Assembly (NCBI RefSeq): GCF_001691565.1
Contig: NZ_MAYO01000003.1
Span: 434,001 to 498,000 of the forward strand
From: Microbacterium oleivorans
GTDB taxonomy: Bacteria > Actinomycetota > Actinomycetes > Actinomycetales > Microbacteriaceae
DNA: 64,000 nucleotides
Direction of reading: 5' to 3'
The notes beneath the pieces are model-generated. The model had not been told where the DNA came from and did no database searches. It saw only the letters and a list, made by a program, of their open reading frames with translations. Position numbers and translations under genes: made by a program. Below, one piece after another: positions 37,169 through 47,547 of this stretch (its first letter is position 1; the number at the start of each line of letters is the position of its first letter).

Positions 37169-38510
37169 CGAGGATCTTCCGGATCTTCTCGAGTCGGCCG
37201 GAGATGTCGCGCTCCACGCCGCGACCGGTCGGCTCGTAGTAACGGCGCCCGCGCAGTTCGTCGGGCAGGTACTGCTGCGTGGCAACGCCGACCTCGAGAT
37301 CGTGCGGGTACACGTATCCCTTGCCGTGCCCCAGACGCTTGGCTCCTGCGTAGTGCGCGTCGCGAAGGTGGATCGGCACCCGCCCGAAACCTCCGGCGCG
37401 GACGTCGGCGATCGCCGCATTGATGGCGGAGTATGCGGCATTGGACTTGGCCGTGGTCGCGAGGTACGCGGTGGCCTCCGCGAGCGGGATCCGCCCCTCC
37501 GGCATCCCGATGAAGGCCACCGCGTCGGCGGCCGCCACGGCGATCTGGAGAGCGTGCGGATCGGCGAGCCCGATGTCCTCGGCCGCGGAGATGACCAGGC
37601 GCCGGGCGATGAACCGCGGATCCTCACCGGCCTCGATCATCCGGGCGAGGTAATGAATCGCGGCGTCGGGGTCGGATCCTCGGATCGACTTGATGAAGGC
37701 GCTGATGACGTCGTAGTGCTCATCGCCCTGCCGGTCGTACCGCAGCAGCGCACGGTCCACGGCCTGCGCGACGTGATCGGCCGTGATGACAGCCGGCTCC
37801 GCCGGGGCGTCCTCGCCTCCGTCCGACGGCTCGACCGGCTCCGCCATGGACGCGGCGGCTTCGAGCGAGGTCAATGCCCGACGCGCATCCCCCGAGGCGA
37901 GGTGGACGAGGGCGGCCCGTGCCTCATCCGAGAGGGTGACGGCGCCGGCGAGGCCGCGGGCGTCGGTGACGGCGCGATCGACGAGCATCCCGAGATCCGC
38001 ATCGGTGAGCGGCTGCAGGGTGAGAAGGAGGGACCGCGACAGCAGGGGCGAGATCACCGAGAAGGACGGGTTCTCGGTCGTCGCCGCGATCAGGATGACC
38101 CACCCGTTCTCGACACCCGGCAACAGGGCGTCCTGCTGCGCCTTGGTGAAGCGGTGGATCTCGTCGAGGAAGAGGATCGTCGAGGCGCCGTACAGATCGC
38201 GCTGCGTCATCGCCTCCTGCATCACCTCGCGGACGTCCTTGACGCCCGCGGTGACGGCCGAGAGTTCGACGAAACGGCGACCCGACGTCCGTGCGATCGC
38301 CTGCGCGAGCGTCGTCTTCCCCGTCCCGGGCGGCCCCCAGAGGATCACGGAGACCGCTCCCGTCGTCGCCCGCCCGGGATCGGCGAGGGCGACGAGCGGT
38401 GATCCCGGCCGCAGCAGGTGGGTCTGGCCGGCGACCTCGTCGAGGGATGCCGGGCGCATCCGCACGGCCAGAGGCGTCGCTCCCCGGAAAAGCGCATCAC
38501 TCTGTGCCAT
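37161..38510 (-). CDS. rarA: replication-associated recombination AAA+ ATPase RarA/MgsA
   Basis: Acts at stalled replication forks with SSB and RecA. The 449-residue product has Walker [13 protein letters not shown], Walker [11 protein letters not shown], sensor ATTENPSF, and the C-terminal MgsA tetramerisation domain ([34 protein letters not shown]). Length is normal. A strong GGAGGG site precedes the ATG. It is divergent from the small membrane protein gene at 38637 and overlaps the TPR-NUDIX gene. Confidence 0.95.
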   Translation of the reverse strand: MAQSDALFRGATPLAVRMRPASLDEVAGQTHLLRPGSPLVALADPGRATTGAVSVILWGPPGTGKTTLAQAIARTSGRRFVELSAVTAGVKDVREVMQEAMTQRDLYGASTILFLDEIHRFTKAQQDALLPGVENGWVILIAATTENPSFSVISPLLSRSLLLTLQPLTDADLGMLVDRAVTDARGLAGAVTLSDEARAALVHLASGDARRALTSLEAAASMAEPVEPSDGGEDAPAEPAVITADHVAQAVDRALLRYDRQGDEHYDVISAFIKSIRGSDPDAAIHYLARMIEAGEDPRFIARRLVISAAEDIGLADPHALQIAVAAADAVAFIGMPEGRIPLAEATAYLATTAKSNAAYSAINAAIADVRAGGFGRVPIHLRDAHYAGAKRLGHGKGYVYPHDLEVGVATQQYLPDELRGRRYYEPTGRGVERDISGRLEKIRKILGD

Positions 38511-38566
38511 CCCTCCAGGCTAATCGCCCCGTCCGACGTCCCGGGCTGCGCCCGAGGCGCTGGGTT

Positions 38567-38594
38567 TTGCCTCGAGCGCAGGGCCGAATAATCT
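38567..38594 (+). promoter_or_regulatory. sigma-70-type promoter for the 38637 gene
   Basis: TTGCCT (38567-38572), a 16-base spacer, and TAATCT (38589-38594), about 40 bases before the GTG start. It is a good match for an actinobacterial housekeeping promoter and points away from rarA. Confidence 0.6.
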
Positions 38595-38636
38595 GCAGGA
38601 GGCTGCGCTGACGCCAGCCTCGACGGGAGGATCGCC

Positions 38637-38939
38637 GTGGCAGCAGGCAAAGACAGAGCGCGCGAAAACGCGCAGGAACGCGAGCGCGCACGCCTCTACG
38701 AGGCGCGCCGACGCTTCCATGCGTCCGTGATCCAGCGTCGCCGTCGCGACAACCTGATCGCGGGTGTCGCCGGAGGCGCGCTCCTGCTCGCGATCCTGGG
38801 CGGGCAGGTCGCCTACTACACGCTCGGGCCCGGCACTCCGGAACCCGCGCCGTCCTCGTCTCCGTCGCAGAGCCCGGGTGCGACCCCCGCTCCCTCCCCC
38901 GCGCCGTCTGAATCCCCGACACCCACTCCGACTCCGTGA
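38637..38939 (+). CDS. small single-span membrane protein with Pro/Ser-rich tail
   Basis: A 100-residue protein beginning with a GTG preceded by GGGAGG. Residues 1-38 are highly charged (RARENAQERERARLYEARR) and should be cytoplasmic. Residues about 40-63 form one hydrophobic helix (NLIAGVAGGALLLAILGGQ...). The extracytoplasmic tail is Pro/Ser/Thr-rich, ending PTPTPTP. Related genes occur next to DUF349 proteins in actinobacteria. The function is unknown, and the tail might pass through or rest on the cell wall. Confidence 0.75.
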   Translation: MAAGKDRARENAQERERARLYEARRRFHASVIQRRRRDNLIAGVAGGALLLAILGGQVAYYTLGPGTPEPAPSSSPSQSPGATPAPSPAPSESPTPTPTP

Positions 38940-39008
38940 CCGGCGCGTACTAGGCTGAGTCACTAATCCGACCCCCATGCGGCGCATGCCGCCGACGAGG
39001 TGACCCCC

Positions 39009-40262
39009 GTGAGTTCCGCCACCCCCGAATCCGCCGAGACCCAGCCGTGGGGCCGCGTCGACGACGACGGCACCGTCTCCGTCCGTGAGGGCGACCAGTG
39101 GCGTGTCGTCGGTCAGTATCCCGACGGCACACCCGAAGAGGCCCTTGCGTACTTCGAGCGCAAGTACGCAGACCTCGCTTCCGAGGTCACCCTCCTCGAG
39201 GTCCGCCACCGTCGCGGCGGGGCGTCGGCATCCGATCTGCGCAGCACCGCCCGCACCGTCCGGGAGCGGCTCTCCGGGGCCGCCGCCGTCGGAGATCTCG
39301 CCTCGCTCGAGGCACGCCTCACCGCGCTCGAGGGCGCCCTGTCCGAAGCGAGCGCCGAAGAGGCGCAGGCGCAGCGGGCAGCGGTGGATGCCGCGGTCAC
39401 CGAGCGCGAAGGCATCGTCGCCGAGATCGAGGCGATCGCTGCGAAGGACCCGCGTTCCATCCAGTGGAAGCAGACGACGGCCGACGTCGCCGCTCTGTTC
39501 GCCCGCTGGCAGGAGCACCAGAGCACGGGACCGCGACTGCCGAAGGCGGTCGGCCAGCAGCTGTGGAAGCGATTCCGGGACGCCCGCGCCGTCATCGACA
39601 AGAACCGCCGCGAGTTCTACTCGAGCCTCGACGAGCAGCACAAGAGCGCTCGCGACGCGAAGACGCGCCTCGTTGAGCGCGCCGAGGCGCTCGCGCCCCA
39701 GGGTGAGGACGGGATCGCCGCTTACCGCACCCTCCTCGACCAGTGGAAGAACGCGGGCCGCGCGGGCAAGAAGGCGGACGACGCACTCTGGGCCCGGTTC
39801 AAGGCCGCCGGCGACGTCCTCTACGGCGCACGCATCGAACGTGAGAACGCGGACGTGGAAGCGTCGAAGGACAAGATCGACGCCAAGCGCGCTCTGCTCG
39901 ATGAAGCGGCCGCCGTCGCGAAGGAGAAGGACAACGCCAAGGCGCGCACCCTCCTCACGAACATCCAGCGCCGCTGGGACGAGATCGGCCGCGTCTTCCC
40001 GCGCGACACCGAGCGGGGGCTGGACGACCAGTTGCGCAAGGTCGAGACCGCCCTGAAGTCCCGTGAAGACGAGGATTGGAAGCGCAACAACCCCGAGACG
40101 AAGGCGCGTCAGAACGACATGACGAGCCAGCTCCAGGACGCGATCACCAAGCTCGAGGACGAGCTCGCGGCCGCAGAAGCCACGAAGGACAAGTCCGCCA
40201 TCGCCAAGGCGAAGGATGCTCTCGAAGCCCGCAAGGGCTGGTTGCGCGCCCTCGGCGGCTGA
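39009..40262 (+). CDS. DUF349 domain-containing coiled-coil protein
   Basis: A 417-residue, largely alpha-helical protein with several DUF349 repeats, each marked by a W-K-x-A/G pattern (WKQTTADVAALFARWQE, LWKRFRDARAVIDKNR, LDQWKNAGRAGKKADDALW, RRWDEIGRVFPRD). The GTG at 39009-39011 is chosen because GAGG lies eight bases upstream; a GTG at 39000 is also in frame. A TAGGCT box at 38951 may drive it. DUF349 proteins are poorly understood. Nothing in the sequence shows an enzyme active site. Confidence 0.85.
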   Translation: MSSATPESAETQPWGRVDDDGTVSVREGDQWRVVGQYPDGTPEEALAYFERKYADLASEVTLLEVRHRRGGASASDLRSTARTVRERLSGAAAVGDLASLEARLTALEGALSEASAEEAQAQRAAVDAAVTEREGIVAEIEAIAAKDPRSIQWKQTTADVAALFARWQEHQSTGPRLPKAVGQQLWKRFRDARAVIDKNRREFYSSLDEQHKSARDAKTRLVERAEALAPQGEDGIAAYRTLLDQWKNAGRAGKKADDALWARFKAAGDVLYGARIERENADVEASKDKIDAKRALLDEAAAVAKEKDNAKARTLLTNIQRRWDEIGRVFPRDTERGLDDQLRKVETALKSREDEDWKRNNPETKARQNDMTSQLQDAITKLEDELAAAEATKDKSAIAKAKDALEARKGWLRALGG

Positions 40263-40357
40263 CACCCGGTCGGACAGAGGGCGGAGCACTCCCCCGGGGT
40301 GCTCCGCTCTCTGTGTTCTCCACAGAGCACGCACGATCCCGACGTCGGCGCTCCACG

Positions 40358-40927
40358 ATGGCGCAGACTGCCCTCATGTGGCCGTTCCTCTACTTCGCCG
40401 ATGACCGGCTGTCGACAGCGGAGCTGACGGCTGCTCGCCTCGACGGCGACCTCGTGGAGATCGGGGAGGCGTACATGCCCGCGGACGCGGTGGAGACTCG
40501 CGAGCTGCGCGCGGCATCCTTCCGGTCCGTCGGTGGACCGGAGCGCGCCGTCACGCACGCGAGCGCTGCGTGGGTGCACGGCGCCATCCCCGAACCCCCG
40601 CTCATCCAGAACCTGCAGCGCGCGGGTCGTCGGCGCGCGGCGTTCCCCGTGGATGCCCGCATCCGGTTCCGCGACGTCGCCCTCCCCGCCGGAGACGTCG
40701 AACTGATCAGCGGAGTCGCCGTGACGACCCCGGTGCGCACCCTGGTCGACCTCGTCCGCGAGGCCGCCGTCGGAACCTCGCCGCGGCAGCTAGTCGATGA
40801 CATGCTCGCGTGGTGCCCGGACCTCCTCGACGACGCCGTGGCGTGGATCGAGCAGGCGGGACCCGTCCACCACAAGCGCGCGGCGGCCGCGGAACTGCGA
40901 CGGCGTCAGGAGGACGTGACGCGATAG
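40358..40927 (+). CDS. AbiEi-type antitoxin-like protein, no partner
   Basis: A 189-residue protein, or 183 from the second ATG at 40376. The segment [21 protein letters not shown] matches the C-terminal domain common to type IV AbiEi antitoxin-like proteins of actinobacteria. The N-terminal winged helix seen in most family members is replaced by a shorter stretch ([20 protein letters not shown]). No nucleotidyltransferase toxin (AbiEii) is adjacent. The last 22 bases overlap the 3' end of relA on the other strand. The job is unknown, and the usual toxin-antitoxin reading is doubtful for an orphan. Confidence 0.7.
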   Translation: MAQTALMWPFLYFADDRLSTAELTAARLDGDLVEIGEAYMPADAVETRELRAASFRSVGGPERAVTHASAAWVHGAIPEPPLIQNLQRAGRRRAAFPVDARIRFRDVALPAGDVELISGVAVTTPVRTLVDLVREAAVGTSPRQLVDDMLAWCPDLLDDAVAWIEQAGPVHHKRAAAAELRRRQEDVTR

Positions 40928-43173
40928 ACGTCGTAGACCGCGTCGATGCGCCGCACGGCGTTCAGGACACGGTCGAGGTGGACGGTGTCGCCCATCTCGA
41001 AGACGTACCTGCTGAGCGCGAGGCGGTCGTTCGTCGTCTGCACGGATGCCGAGAGGATGTTCACGTGATGCTCGCTGAGCACGCGCGTGATGTCGCTCAG
41101 CAGCCCCGAGCGGTCGAGAGCCTCGACCTGGATGTGGACGAGGAAGACGCTCTTAGACGTTGGTGCCCATGAGACGTCGATGAGGCGGTCCGGCTGGTCG
41201 CGGAGTGCACCGGCGTTGGTGCAGTCGGCCCGGTGCACGGAGACACCGCTGCCGCGGGTGACGAAGCCCACGATCTCGTCACCCGGCACCGGGGTGCAGC
41301 ACTTCGCGAGCTTCACGAGGATGTCGGGTGCACCGCGAACGAGGACGCCCGAATCTCCCCCGCGCGGCGCCTTGGACCGGCCGACGGCGGGGAGGTCGAT
41401 AGGACCGGTGGAGGTGTTCTCCTCCTCGGAGCGCACGAGAGCCGTGACCTTCTCGATCACCGACTGCGTCGAGACGTGCCCCTCGCCGACGGCGGCGTAG
41501 AGCGCGGTGACGTCCTCGTACCGGAGCTGCTGCGCGACCGCCGTGAAAGAGTCCTGGCTCATCAAACGCTGCAGCGGCAGGTTCTGCCGACGCATTGCGC
41601 GGGCGATGGCGTCCTTGCCCTGCTCGACGGCCTCGTCGCGGCGTTCCTTCGTGAACCACCCGCGGATCTTGTTGCGCGCCCGGGTGCTCTTGACGAACGC
41701 GAGCCAGTCCTGGCTGGGCCCGGCATCCGGGTTCTTCGAGGTGAAGACCTCGACGACGTCGCCGGAGTGGAGCTCCGACTCGAGCGGCACCAGGCGCCCG
41801 TTGACCTTGGCCCCCATCGTGCGGTGGCCGATCTCGGTGTGCACGGCGTACGCGAAGTCGACCGGTGTCGCTCCGGCGGGGAGTCCGACGACGCGCCCCT
41901 TCGGGGTGAAGACGTAGACCTCCTTCGCACCGATCTCGAAGCGCAGGGAATCGAGGAACTCTCCCGGATCGGCCGTCTCCGCCTGCCAGTCGGAGATGTG
42001 CGCGAGCCACGCCATGTCCTGATCGATGGCCTTCGAGTCCGTCTTGCCGCCGGCCACCTGCTCCTTGTACTTCCAGTGCGCGGCGACACCGTACTCGGCC
42101 TGCTGGTGCATCTCGTGCGTGCGGATCTGGATCTCGACCGTGCGGCCGCCGGGGCCGATGACCGTCGTGTGGAGCGACTGGTAGAGGTTGAACTTCGGCG
42201 TTGCGATGTAGTCCTTGAACCGGCCCGGGATCGGCGTCCACCGTGCGTGTATCGCCCCGAGGACCGCGTAGCAGTCGCGCACGGTGTTCACCATGATGCG
42301 GATGCCGATGAGGTCGTAGATGTCGTCGAACTCACGACCTCGGACGACCATCTTCTGGTACACCGAGTACAGCTGCTTCGGGCGTCCCATGACGCGTCCG
42401 CGGATGCGCAGGTCGCGCAGGTCCGACTCGACGTTGTCGATGACGGTGTGCACGTACTGCTCGCGCTGCGGAGTGCGCTGCTTGACGAGCGAGTCGATCT
42501 CGGCGTAGAGCTTCGGGTGCAGAACAGCGAACGACAGGTCCTCCAGCTCGCTCTTCGCGGTCTGGATGCCGAGGCGGTGAGCCAGCGGCGCGTAGATCTC
42601 GAGCGTCTCGCGAGCCTTCTTCGCCGCCTTCTCGGGCGGGACGAAGCCCCACGTACGCGCGTTGTGCAGCCGGTCCGCGAGCTTGATCAGGAGCACGCGG
42701 ATGTCCTTGGACATCGCGACGATCATCTTGCGGACCGTCTCGGCCTGCGCCGCGTCGCCGTACTTGACCTTGTCGAGCTTGGTGACGCCATCGACGAGCA
42801 TCGCGACCTCGTCGCCGAAGTCCGCGGTCAGCTGCTCGAGCGAGTAGTCGGTGTCCTCGACGGTGTCGTGCAGGAGGGCCGCGGCGATGGCACGCGGACC
42901 GAGCCCGAGCTCGGCGAGGATCTGCGCCACTGCGAGCGGGTGCGTGATGTACGGCTCGCCGCTCTGCCGCTTCTGCGACGCGTGAGCCTTCGCCGCCGTC
43001 CGATAGGCACGCTCCACGATCGCGATGTCGCCCTTGGGGTGGTGCATCCGCACCGTCCGCATGAGCTCCTCGAGCGCGTCCCGCGATGGGGCTCGGGAGA
43101 AGATGCGCGGGACGAGCCTGCGGAGGGACTGTCCACCCGTCGCCGACCCCGTCGGAGTGACCGCTTCAGCCAT
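40906..43173 (-). CDS. relA: bifunctional (p)ppGpp synthetase/hydrolase
   Basis: Stringent-response enzyme of the long RSH family. The 755-residue product has an HD hydrolase domain (H102-D103 in [10 protein letters not shown]), the synthetase domain ([25 protein letters not shown]), then TGS ([25 protein letters not shown]), zinc-finger/helical region with [14 protein letters not shown], and a C-terminal ACT domain. Both catalytic domains look intact, so synthesis and hydrolysis are expected. It follows secF in the usual yajC-secD-secF-relA order. Confidence 0.96.
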   Translation of the reverse strand: MAEAVTPTGSATGGQSLRRLVPRIFSRAPSRDALEELMRTVRMHHPKGDIAIVERAYRTAAKAHASQKRQSGEPYITHPLAVAQILAELGLGPRAIAAALLHDTVEDTDYSLEQLTADFGDEVAMLVDGVTKLDKVKYGDAAQAETVRKMIVAMSKDIRVLLIKLADRLHNARTWGFVPPEKAAKKARETLEIYAPLAHRLGIQTAKSELEDLSFAVLHPKLYAEIDSLVKQRTPQREQYVHTVIDNVESDLRDLRIRGRVMGRPKQLYSVYQKMVVRGREFDDIYDLIGIRIMVNTVRDCYAVLGAIHARWTPIPGRFKDYIATPKFNLYQSLHTTVIGPGGRTVEIQIRTHEMHQQAEYGVAAHWKYKEQVAGGKTDSKAIDQDMAWLAHISDWQAETADPGEFLDSLRFEIGAKEVYVFTPKGRVVGLPAGATPVDFAYAVHTEIGHRTMGAKVNGRLVPLESELHSGDVVEVFTSKNPDAGPSQDWLAFVKSTRARNKIRGWFTKERRDEAVEQGKDAIARAMRRQNLPLQRLMSQDSFTAVAQQLRYEDVTALYAAVGEGHVSTQSVIEKVTALVRSEEENTSTGPIDLPAVGRSKAPRGGDSGVLVRGAPDILVKLAKCCTPVPGDEIVGFVTRGSGVSVHRADCTNAGALRDQPDRLIDVSWAPTSKSVFLVHIQVEALDRSGLLSDITRVLSEHHVNILSASVQTTNDRLALSRYVFEMGDTVHLDRVLNAVRRIDAVYDVYRVTSS

Positions 43174-43242
43174 GCGATCGCCTCCTGTCTGCCCGTACGC
43201 GCGTGGAACTGGAGGTCAATCCTACGCCCGCGGCCATACCGC

Positions 43243-44232
43243 TCAGACCGCGGCGACGGCGGCCGAACGGGACTCGAGGACGCGCTGATCGCGAGCCTTC
43301 AGGTCGCTCTCGTTCTCACGCAGCAGCGAGTAGAGCGGTGCGGCGACGAACAGCGTGGAGTAGGCCGCGACGATCGTTCCGACGAAGATCGACAACGAGA
43401 TGTCGGTGAGGGTCTGCGCACCCAGCCACAGCGCACCGATGAAGAGGATCGCCCCCGTGGGAAGGACGGCGACGACCGTCGTGTTGATCGATCGCACGAG
43501 GGTCTGATTCACCGCGAGGTTCACCGACTCCCCGAAGGTGCGGCCCGACTTCTCCCCGTCCTCGAAGGTGTTCTCTCGGATCTTGTCGAACACGACAGTC
43601 GTGTCGTAGAGCGAGTACGACAGGATCGTGAGGAAGCCGATGACGGCCGCCGGTGAGATCTCGAAGCCGAAGAGGGCGTAGACACCGACGGTGACGACGA
43701 GGACGTCGACGAGACCGATCATCGCGGCGACGGACATCTTCCACGTGCGGAAGTAGAGCGCCAGGATCAGGAACGTCAGGACGAGGAAGATCGCCAAGCC
43801 CCACAGCGATTGCCGCGTGACGCTCTCACCCCAGCTGGGTCCGATGAACGACGAGCTCACGCTGTCGTCCGACACCCCGTAAGCCTTGACGAGCGCGTCG
43901 GTGACCTCGCGCGTCTCGATCTCTCCGAGCTGGTCGGTCTGCACACGGACGCTGTCGTCACCGACGGTCGTGACGCGGGTCGCGGCATCCCGGACGACCG
44001 ACTGGACCGCCTCGGTCGCGAGCAGCTGGTCGGGCTTCGCGACGTCGTTGACCGTGAACTGCGACCCGCCGGTGAACTCGATCGAGAACTGGACGGGACG
44101 GAAAACGGGAACCAGCGCCGAGCCGATCACGAGGATCGCGGCGATCAGGAACCAGAGTCGCCGACGCCCGACGAACGGGAAGGAGACCTTCCCGGTGTAG
44201 AGGTCGTTTCCGAAGTCACTCATGGAACGCAT
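43243..44232 (-). CDS. secF: protein translocase subunit SecF
   Basis: Proton-driven partner of SecD that helps release exported proteins. The 329-residue product has six membrane helices, the P1-domain motif FSIEFTGGSQF and the TM motif IGFLTILSYSLYDTTVVFDKIREN. The stop of secD overlaps the ATG at 44230-44232 as TGATG and an excellent purine-rich site precedes it; the second Met, three codons on, is an alternative. Confidence 0.96.
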   Translation of the reverse strand: MRSMSDFGNDLYTGKVSFPFVGRRRLWFLIAAILVIGSALVPVFRPVQFSIEFTGGSQFTVNDVAKPDQLLATEAVQSVVRDAATRVTTVGDDSVRVQTDQLGEIETREVTDALVKAYGVSDDSVSSSFIGPSWGESVTRQSLWGLAIFLVLTFLILALYFRTWKMSVAAMIGLVDVLVVTVGVYALFGFEISPAAVIGFLTILSYSLYDTTVVFDKIRENTFEDGEKSGRTFGESVNLAVNQTLVRSINTTVVAVLPTGAILFIGALWLGAQTLTDISLSIFVGTIVAAYSTLFVAAPLYSLLRENESDLKARDQRVLESRSAAVAAV

Positions 44233-45947
44233 CAGACGTCCCCCTCCCCTGCCGAGCGCGTATCGCCGCTCTGCTGCGCGAGCTTGCGCTCGGCGATGGT
44301 CTGACGGCGGACCGCCTCACTGCGAGAACGCGACGACCGCTTCTCGGCCTGCGACGTGCCACCGGCGGCCACGGGTGCGCGGAACTGCGCACGACCACGG
44401 TAGACGGCACCGAGCGCCGTCGGGTCGAGTCCGGAAAGCGGGTGCCCCCCGCCGAAGAACCGCGTCCGCGCGAGCAGCTGGAGGACGGGGTGTGTGAACA
44501 GGATGAAGATCAGGATGTCGATCACGGTCGTGAGACCGAGCGTGAACGCGAATCCCTTCACGGTCGCGTCCGCGAGGATGTAGAGCACCACGGCGGCGAG
44601 GATGTTGATCGACTTCGAGATGTAGATCGTGCGCTTGGCACGCGCCCAACCGTCCTCGACGGCGCCGGTGATCGACTTGCCGTCGCGGAGCTCGTCTCGA
44701 ATGCGTTCGAAGTAGACGATGAACGAGTCCGCCGTGAAGCCGATCGTGACGATGAGGCCCGCCACGCCGGCCAGCGACAGACGGAAGCCCATGCGCCACG
44801 CCAGGATGCACAGCGTGATGTAGGTCAGGATGCCCATGACCGCGAGTGACGCGATGATCACGAAGCCGAGCGCGCGGTAGACCGTCAGCGAGTAGATCGC
44901 GACGAGGGCCAGACCGATGAGGCCGGCGACGAGACCGATCAGAAGCTGCTGCGATCCGAGTGTCGCCGAGATCGAGTTGCTGCTCTGCACCTCGAAGCTG
45001 AGCGGGAGCGCGCCGTACTTCAGCTGGTCTGCGAGGGTCTTCGACGTCTCCTGGTCGAAGTTGCCGGTGATCTGCGGCTTGCCGTCCGTGATGACGGCGT
45101 TCATGGAGGGGGCGGAGATGACCTCGCCGTCCAGCACGAAGGCGAACTGGTTCTGCGGGGACTGCAGGTTGAACAGTCGCTGGCTGATGTCGCCGAAGGT
45201 CTTCGTGCCCTCGCCGTTGAAGACGATGTTCACGGCCCACTGGCCGTTCTGGGAGTTCAGCCCGTTGGTCGCGTCCGAGATGGCGGACCCGTCGAGCTCG
45301 ACCGGGCCGAGCAGGTACTTCGCCGAGCCGTCGGTGTCGCATGTGATGAGGGGCTTGTCCGCCGGCTCCTGGGCCGGGTCGGTCGCCGGCTTGGCGCAGT
45401 CGTAGGCCAGGAACTGCGCCTGCACCTCTTCGGTCGCCCATGACAGGTCGCTGCCGTTGGTCGGGGCCGGAGTGGGCGTGGCGTTCAGGGACGGTCCGGG
45501 GGTCGGGTACGGCGTCTGCTTGCCGTCATCCCCCACGAACGTGTTGCTGGGCGCCGCCGTGTAGAGCACCGCACGCAGTTGCATCTGCGCAGAGCGGCCG
45601 ATGCGGTCGCGGGTCTCCTCGTCGGCGATACCGGGAAGCTGGACGACGATCTGGTTGCCCGCCTGCGTGGTGATGTCCGTCTCGCCGACACCGGAGGCGT
45701 CCACACGCTGACGGATGATCGAGACCGCCTGCTGCATCTGCTCGGACGTCGGAGGCGTACCCGCCTTCGTCTGCGCCTGGAGGATGATCTGCGTGCCGCC
45801 CTGGAGATCGAGGGCGAGCTCGGGGACCCACGAGCTCTTCTCGAAGAGGTACACGCCTGCGGCGTTCACCCCGAAGAGCACAGCTGTCAGAGCGAGGAGT
45901 CCGATGAGCGCGCGCCAGGCGCGGCGGACGGGGGTGGATGAGGCCAC
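44232..45947 (-). CDS. secD: protein translocase subunit SecD
   Basis: The 571-residue product has an N-terminal membrane helix (IGLLALTAVLFGVNAAGVYLF), the large periplasmic-side P1 domain with LDLQGGTQIIL and RQRVDASGVGETDI, and five further helices with AGLIVTIGFTADSFIVYFERIRDELRDG (motif shared by RND proteins). An actinobacterial insertion, rich in Pro/Thr (NATPTPAPTNGSDL), is present in P1. A charged C-terminal tail of about 70 residues follows the last helix. Coupled to secF by a one-base overlap. Confidence 0.96.
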   Translation of the reverse strand: MASSTPVRRAWRALIGLLALTAVLFGVNAAGVYLFEKSSWVPELALDLQGGTQIILQAQTKAGTPPTSEQMQQAVSIIRQRVDASGVGETDITTQAGNQIVVQLPGIADEETRDRIGRSAQMQLRAVLYTAAPSNTFVGDDGKQTPYPTPGPSLNATPTPAPTNGSDLSWATEEVQAQFLAYDCAKPATDPAQEPADKPLITCDTDGSAKYLLGPVELDGSAISDATNGLNSQNGQWAVNIVFNGEGTKTFGDISQRLFNLQSPQNQFAFVLDGEVISAPSMNAVITDGKPQITGNFDQETSKTLADQLKYGALPLSFEVQSSNSISATLGSQQLLIGLVAGLIGLALVAIYSLTVYRALGFVIIASLAVMGILTYITLCILAWRMGFRLSLAGVAGLIVTIGFTADSFIVYFERIRDELRDGKSITGAVEDGWARAKRTIYISKSINILAAVVLYILADATVKGFAFTLGLTTVIDILIFILFTHPVLQLLARTRFFGGGHPLSGLDPTALGAVYRGRAQFRAPVAAGGTSQAEKRSSRSRSEAVRRQTIAERKLAQQSGDTRSAGEGDV

Positions 45948-45985
45948 GGAGGGAACTTTCGTCAGGGACCGCCGAAGCGGGAAGG

Positions 45986-46438
45986 TCAGGCCTTGGGCTT
46001 GTCGTCCGCGTCGGGCGCGCCGTCAACGGGACGCGAGTCGAGGATCGTCTCGTCGCGCGAGACGATGACGTCGTCTCCGGCGACCTGCTCGGTCTCTTCG
46101 ACGACAGGCTCCTCGTCCTCGACGATGCGGAGGATCGCCTGGCTGTGCACCTCGACGACCATGCCCGGGGCGAGCTCGACGTGCGCGGGCTTGGAGAGGT
46201 CGGTCGGGTCGTACTCGACGATGGTGCCGTAGAGACCGCCCTGGAGGAGGACCTTCACGCCCGGAACCATCTGCTGGGCCTTCTGCTCCTGCTGTTCCTT
46301 CATCTTCTTCGTGCGACGACGCGAGCTGATGAACATGAAGACCAGCAGGGCCGCCAGCAGGATGAGCAGGCCGTAGTCCGTGAAGAAGTTTCCTCCGGTG
46401 GGGGCCTGCGGGGTGTTCTGCTGGGCAAGAAGCAACAT
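45986..46438 (-). CDS. yajC: preprotein translocase subunit YajC
   Basis: Small accessory subunit of SecDF. The 150-residue protein starts MLLLAQQNTPQ, has one membrane helix (YGLLILLAALLVFMFISS) followed by RRRTKKMKEQQEQKAQQMVPG, the family signature, and a beta domain (VLLQGGLYGTIVEYDP). A long acidic C-terminal tail follows. ATG at 46436-46438 is preferred over an upstream in-frame ATG. It begins the yajC-secD-secF run. Confidence 0.93.
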   Translation of the reverse strand: MLLLAQQNTPQAPTGGNFFTDYGLLILLAALLVFMFISSRRRTKKMKEQQEQKAQQMVPGVKVLLQGGLYGTIVEYDPTDLSKPAHVELAPGMVVEVHSQAILRIVEDEEPVVEETEQVAGDDVIVSRDETILDSRPVDGAPDADDKPKA

Positions 46439-46467
46439 GGGACGCGGGTCCGCCTTTCGAGAGGGCA

Positions 46468-46485
46468 CGCCGCATCGATGCGGCG
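46468..46485. repeat. 18-bp perfect palindrome between ruvB and yajC
   Basis: CGCCGCATCGATGCGGCG, a zero-loop perfect dyad in the 77-base gap, 30 bases before the yajC ATG. It could be a short terminator after ruvB or an operator for yajC-secDF. No T-run follows. Confidence 0.5.
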
Positions 46486-46515
46486 AAGAGGGTGGGAGGC
46501 CGGAGCCTTCAGCGA

Positions 46516-47547
46516 TTATAGGTCATCGAGGGTGAGCGCCCCGTCGTGACGGGGGATCCCCAGGTGCGCGTACGCCTCGGGGGTGGCCACGCGTCCTCGC
46601 GGGGTGCGGCCCATGAAGCCGATGCGGACGAGGTAGGGCTCGACCACCGATTCGATCGTGTCCGCTTCCTCCCCCACCGTGACGGCGAGGGTGTTGAGTC
46701 CGACGGGACCGCCTCGGAAACGTCGGACGAGCGCATCGAGCACCGCGCGGTCGAGTCGGTCGAGCCCCAGATCGTCCACGTCGTAGAGGTGGAGGGCCGC
46801 AGATACGTCGGCCGTCGAGGCCTGCGTCGACGATCCGCCGTGCACGACGACGTAGTCGCGCACCCGCCGGAGCAGCCGGTTCGCGATGCGAGGCGTCCCG
46901 CGCGAGCGACGCGCGATCTCCGCACGGGATGCCGCGGGCACATCGACGTCGAGCATGACCGCCGAGCGGGCGATGACCTGCTCGAGCTCGACCGGCTCGT
47001 AGTACTCGAGGTGCGCGGTGAACCCGAAGCGGTCGCGCAGTGGATTGGGGAGCAGACCGGACCGCGTGGTCGCACCGACGAGCGTGAAGGGCGCGAGGTC
47101 GAGCGGGATGCTGGTGGCACCGGCGCCCTTTCCGACCATGATGTCGATGCGGAAGTCCTCCATCGCGAGGTACAGCATCTCCTCGGCCGAGCGGGCCATC
47201 CGGTGGATCTCGTCGATGAACAGCACCTCACCCGGTACGAGACTCGACAGGAGGGCGGCCAAGTCACCGGCGTGCTGGATCGCAGGGCCGCTCGACATGC
47301 GAAGCGGCCGCTCGCTCTCGTGCGCGACGATCATGGCGAGCGTCGTCTTGCCGAGCCCGGGAGGCCCCGACAGGAGGATGTGGTCAGCCGGACGCTGTTG
47401 GATGCGAGCGGCATCCAACAGCAGCTGCAGTTGACCGCGCACCTTCATCTGACCGATGAACTCGGCGAGCGAGCCGGGGCGGAGCGCACCTTCGACGGCC
47501 AGCTCGGTGTCGTCTTCGGGAAGACGCTGGTCGCGAGCGTCAGACAC
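46516..47547 (-). CDS. ruvB: Holliday junction branch-migration ATPase RuvB
   Basis: The 343-residue AAA+ motor of the RuvAB complex. Walker A is [12 protein letters not shown], Walker [10 protein letters not shown], sensor 1 GATTRSGLL, arginine finger region LRDRFG, and the C-terminal winged helix ([18 protein letters not shown]). GTG at 47545-47547 overlaps ruvA by 8 bases; the open extension upstream is shadow sequence. Confidence 0.97.
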   Translation of the reverse strand: MSDARDQRLPEDDTELAVEGALRPGSLAEFIGQMKVRGQLQLLLDAARIQQRPADHILLSGPPGLGKTTLAMIVAHESERPLRMSSGPAIQHAGDLAALLSSLVPGEVLFIDEIHRMARSAEEMLYLAMEDFRIDIMVGKGAGATSIPLDLAPFTLVGATTRSGLLPNPLRDRFGFTAHLEYYEPVELEQVIARSAVMLDVDVPAASRAEIARRSRGTPRIANRLLRRVRDYVVVHGGSSTQASTADVSAALHLYDVDDLGLDRLDRAVLDALVRRFRGGPVGLNTLAVTVGEEADTIESVVEPYLVRIGFMGRTPRGRVATPEAYAHLGIPRHDGALTLDDL

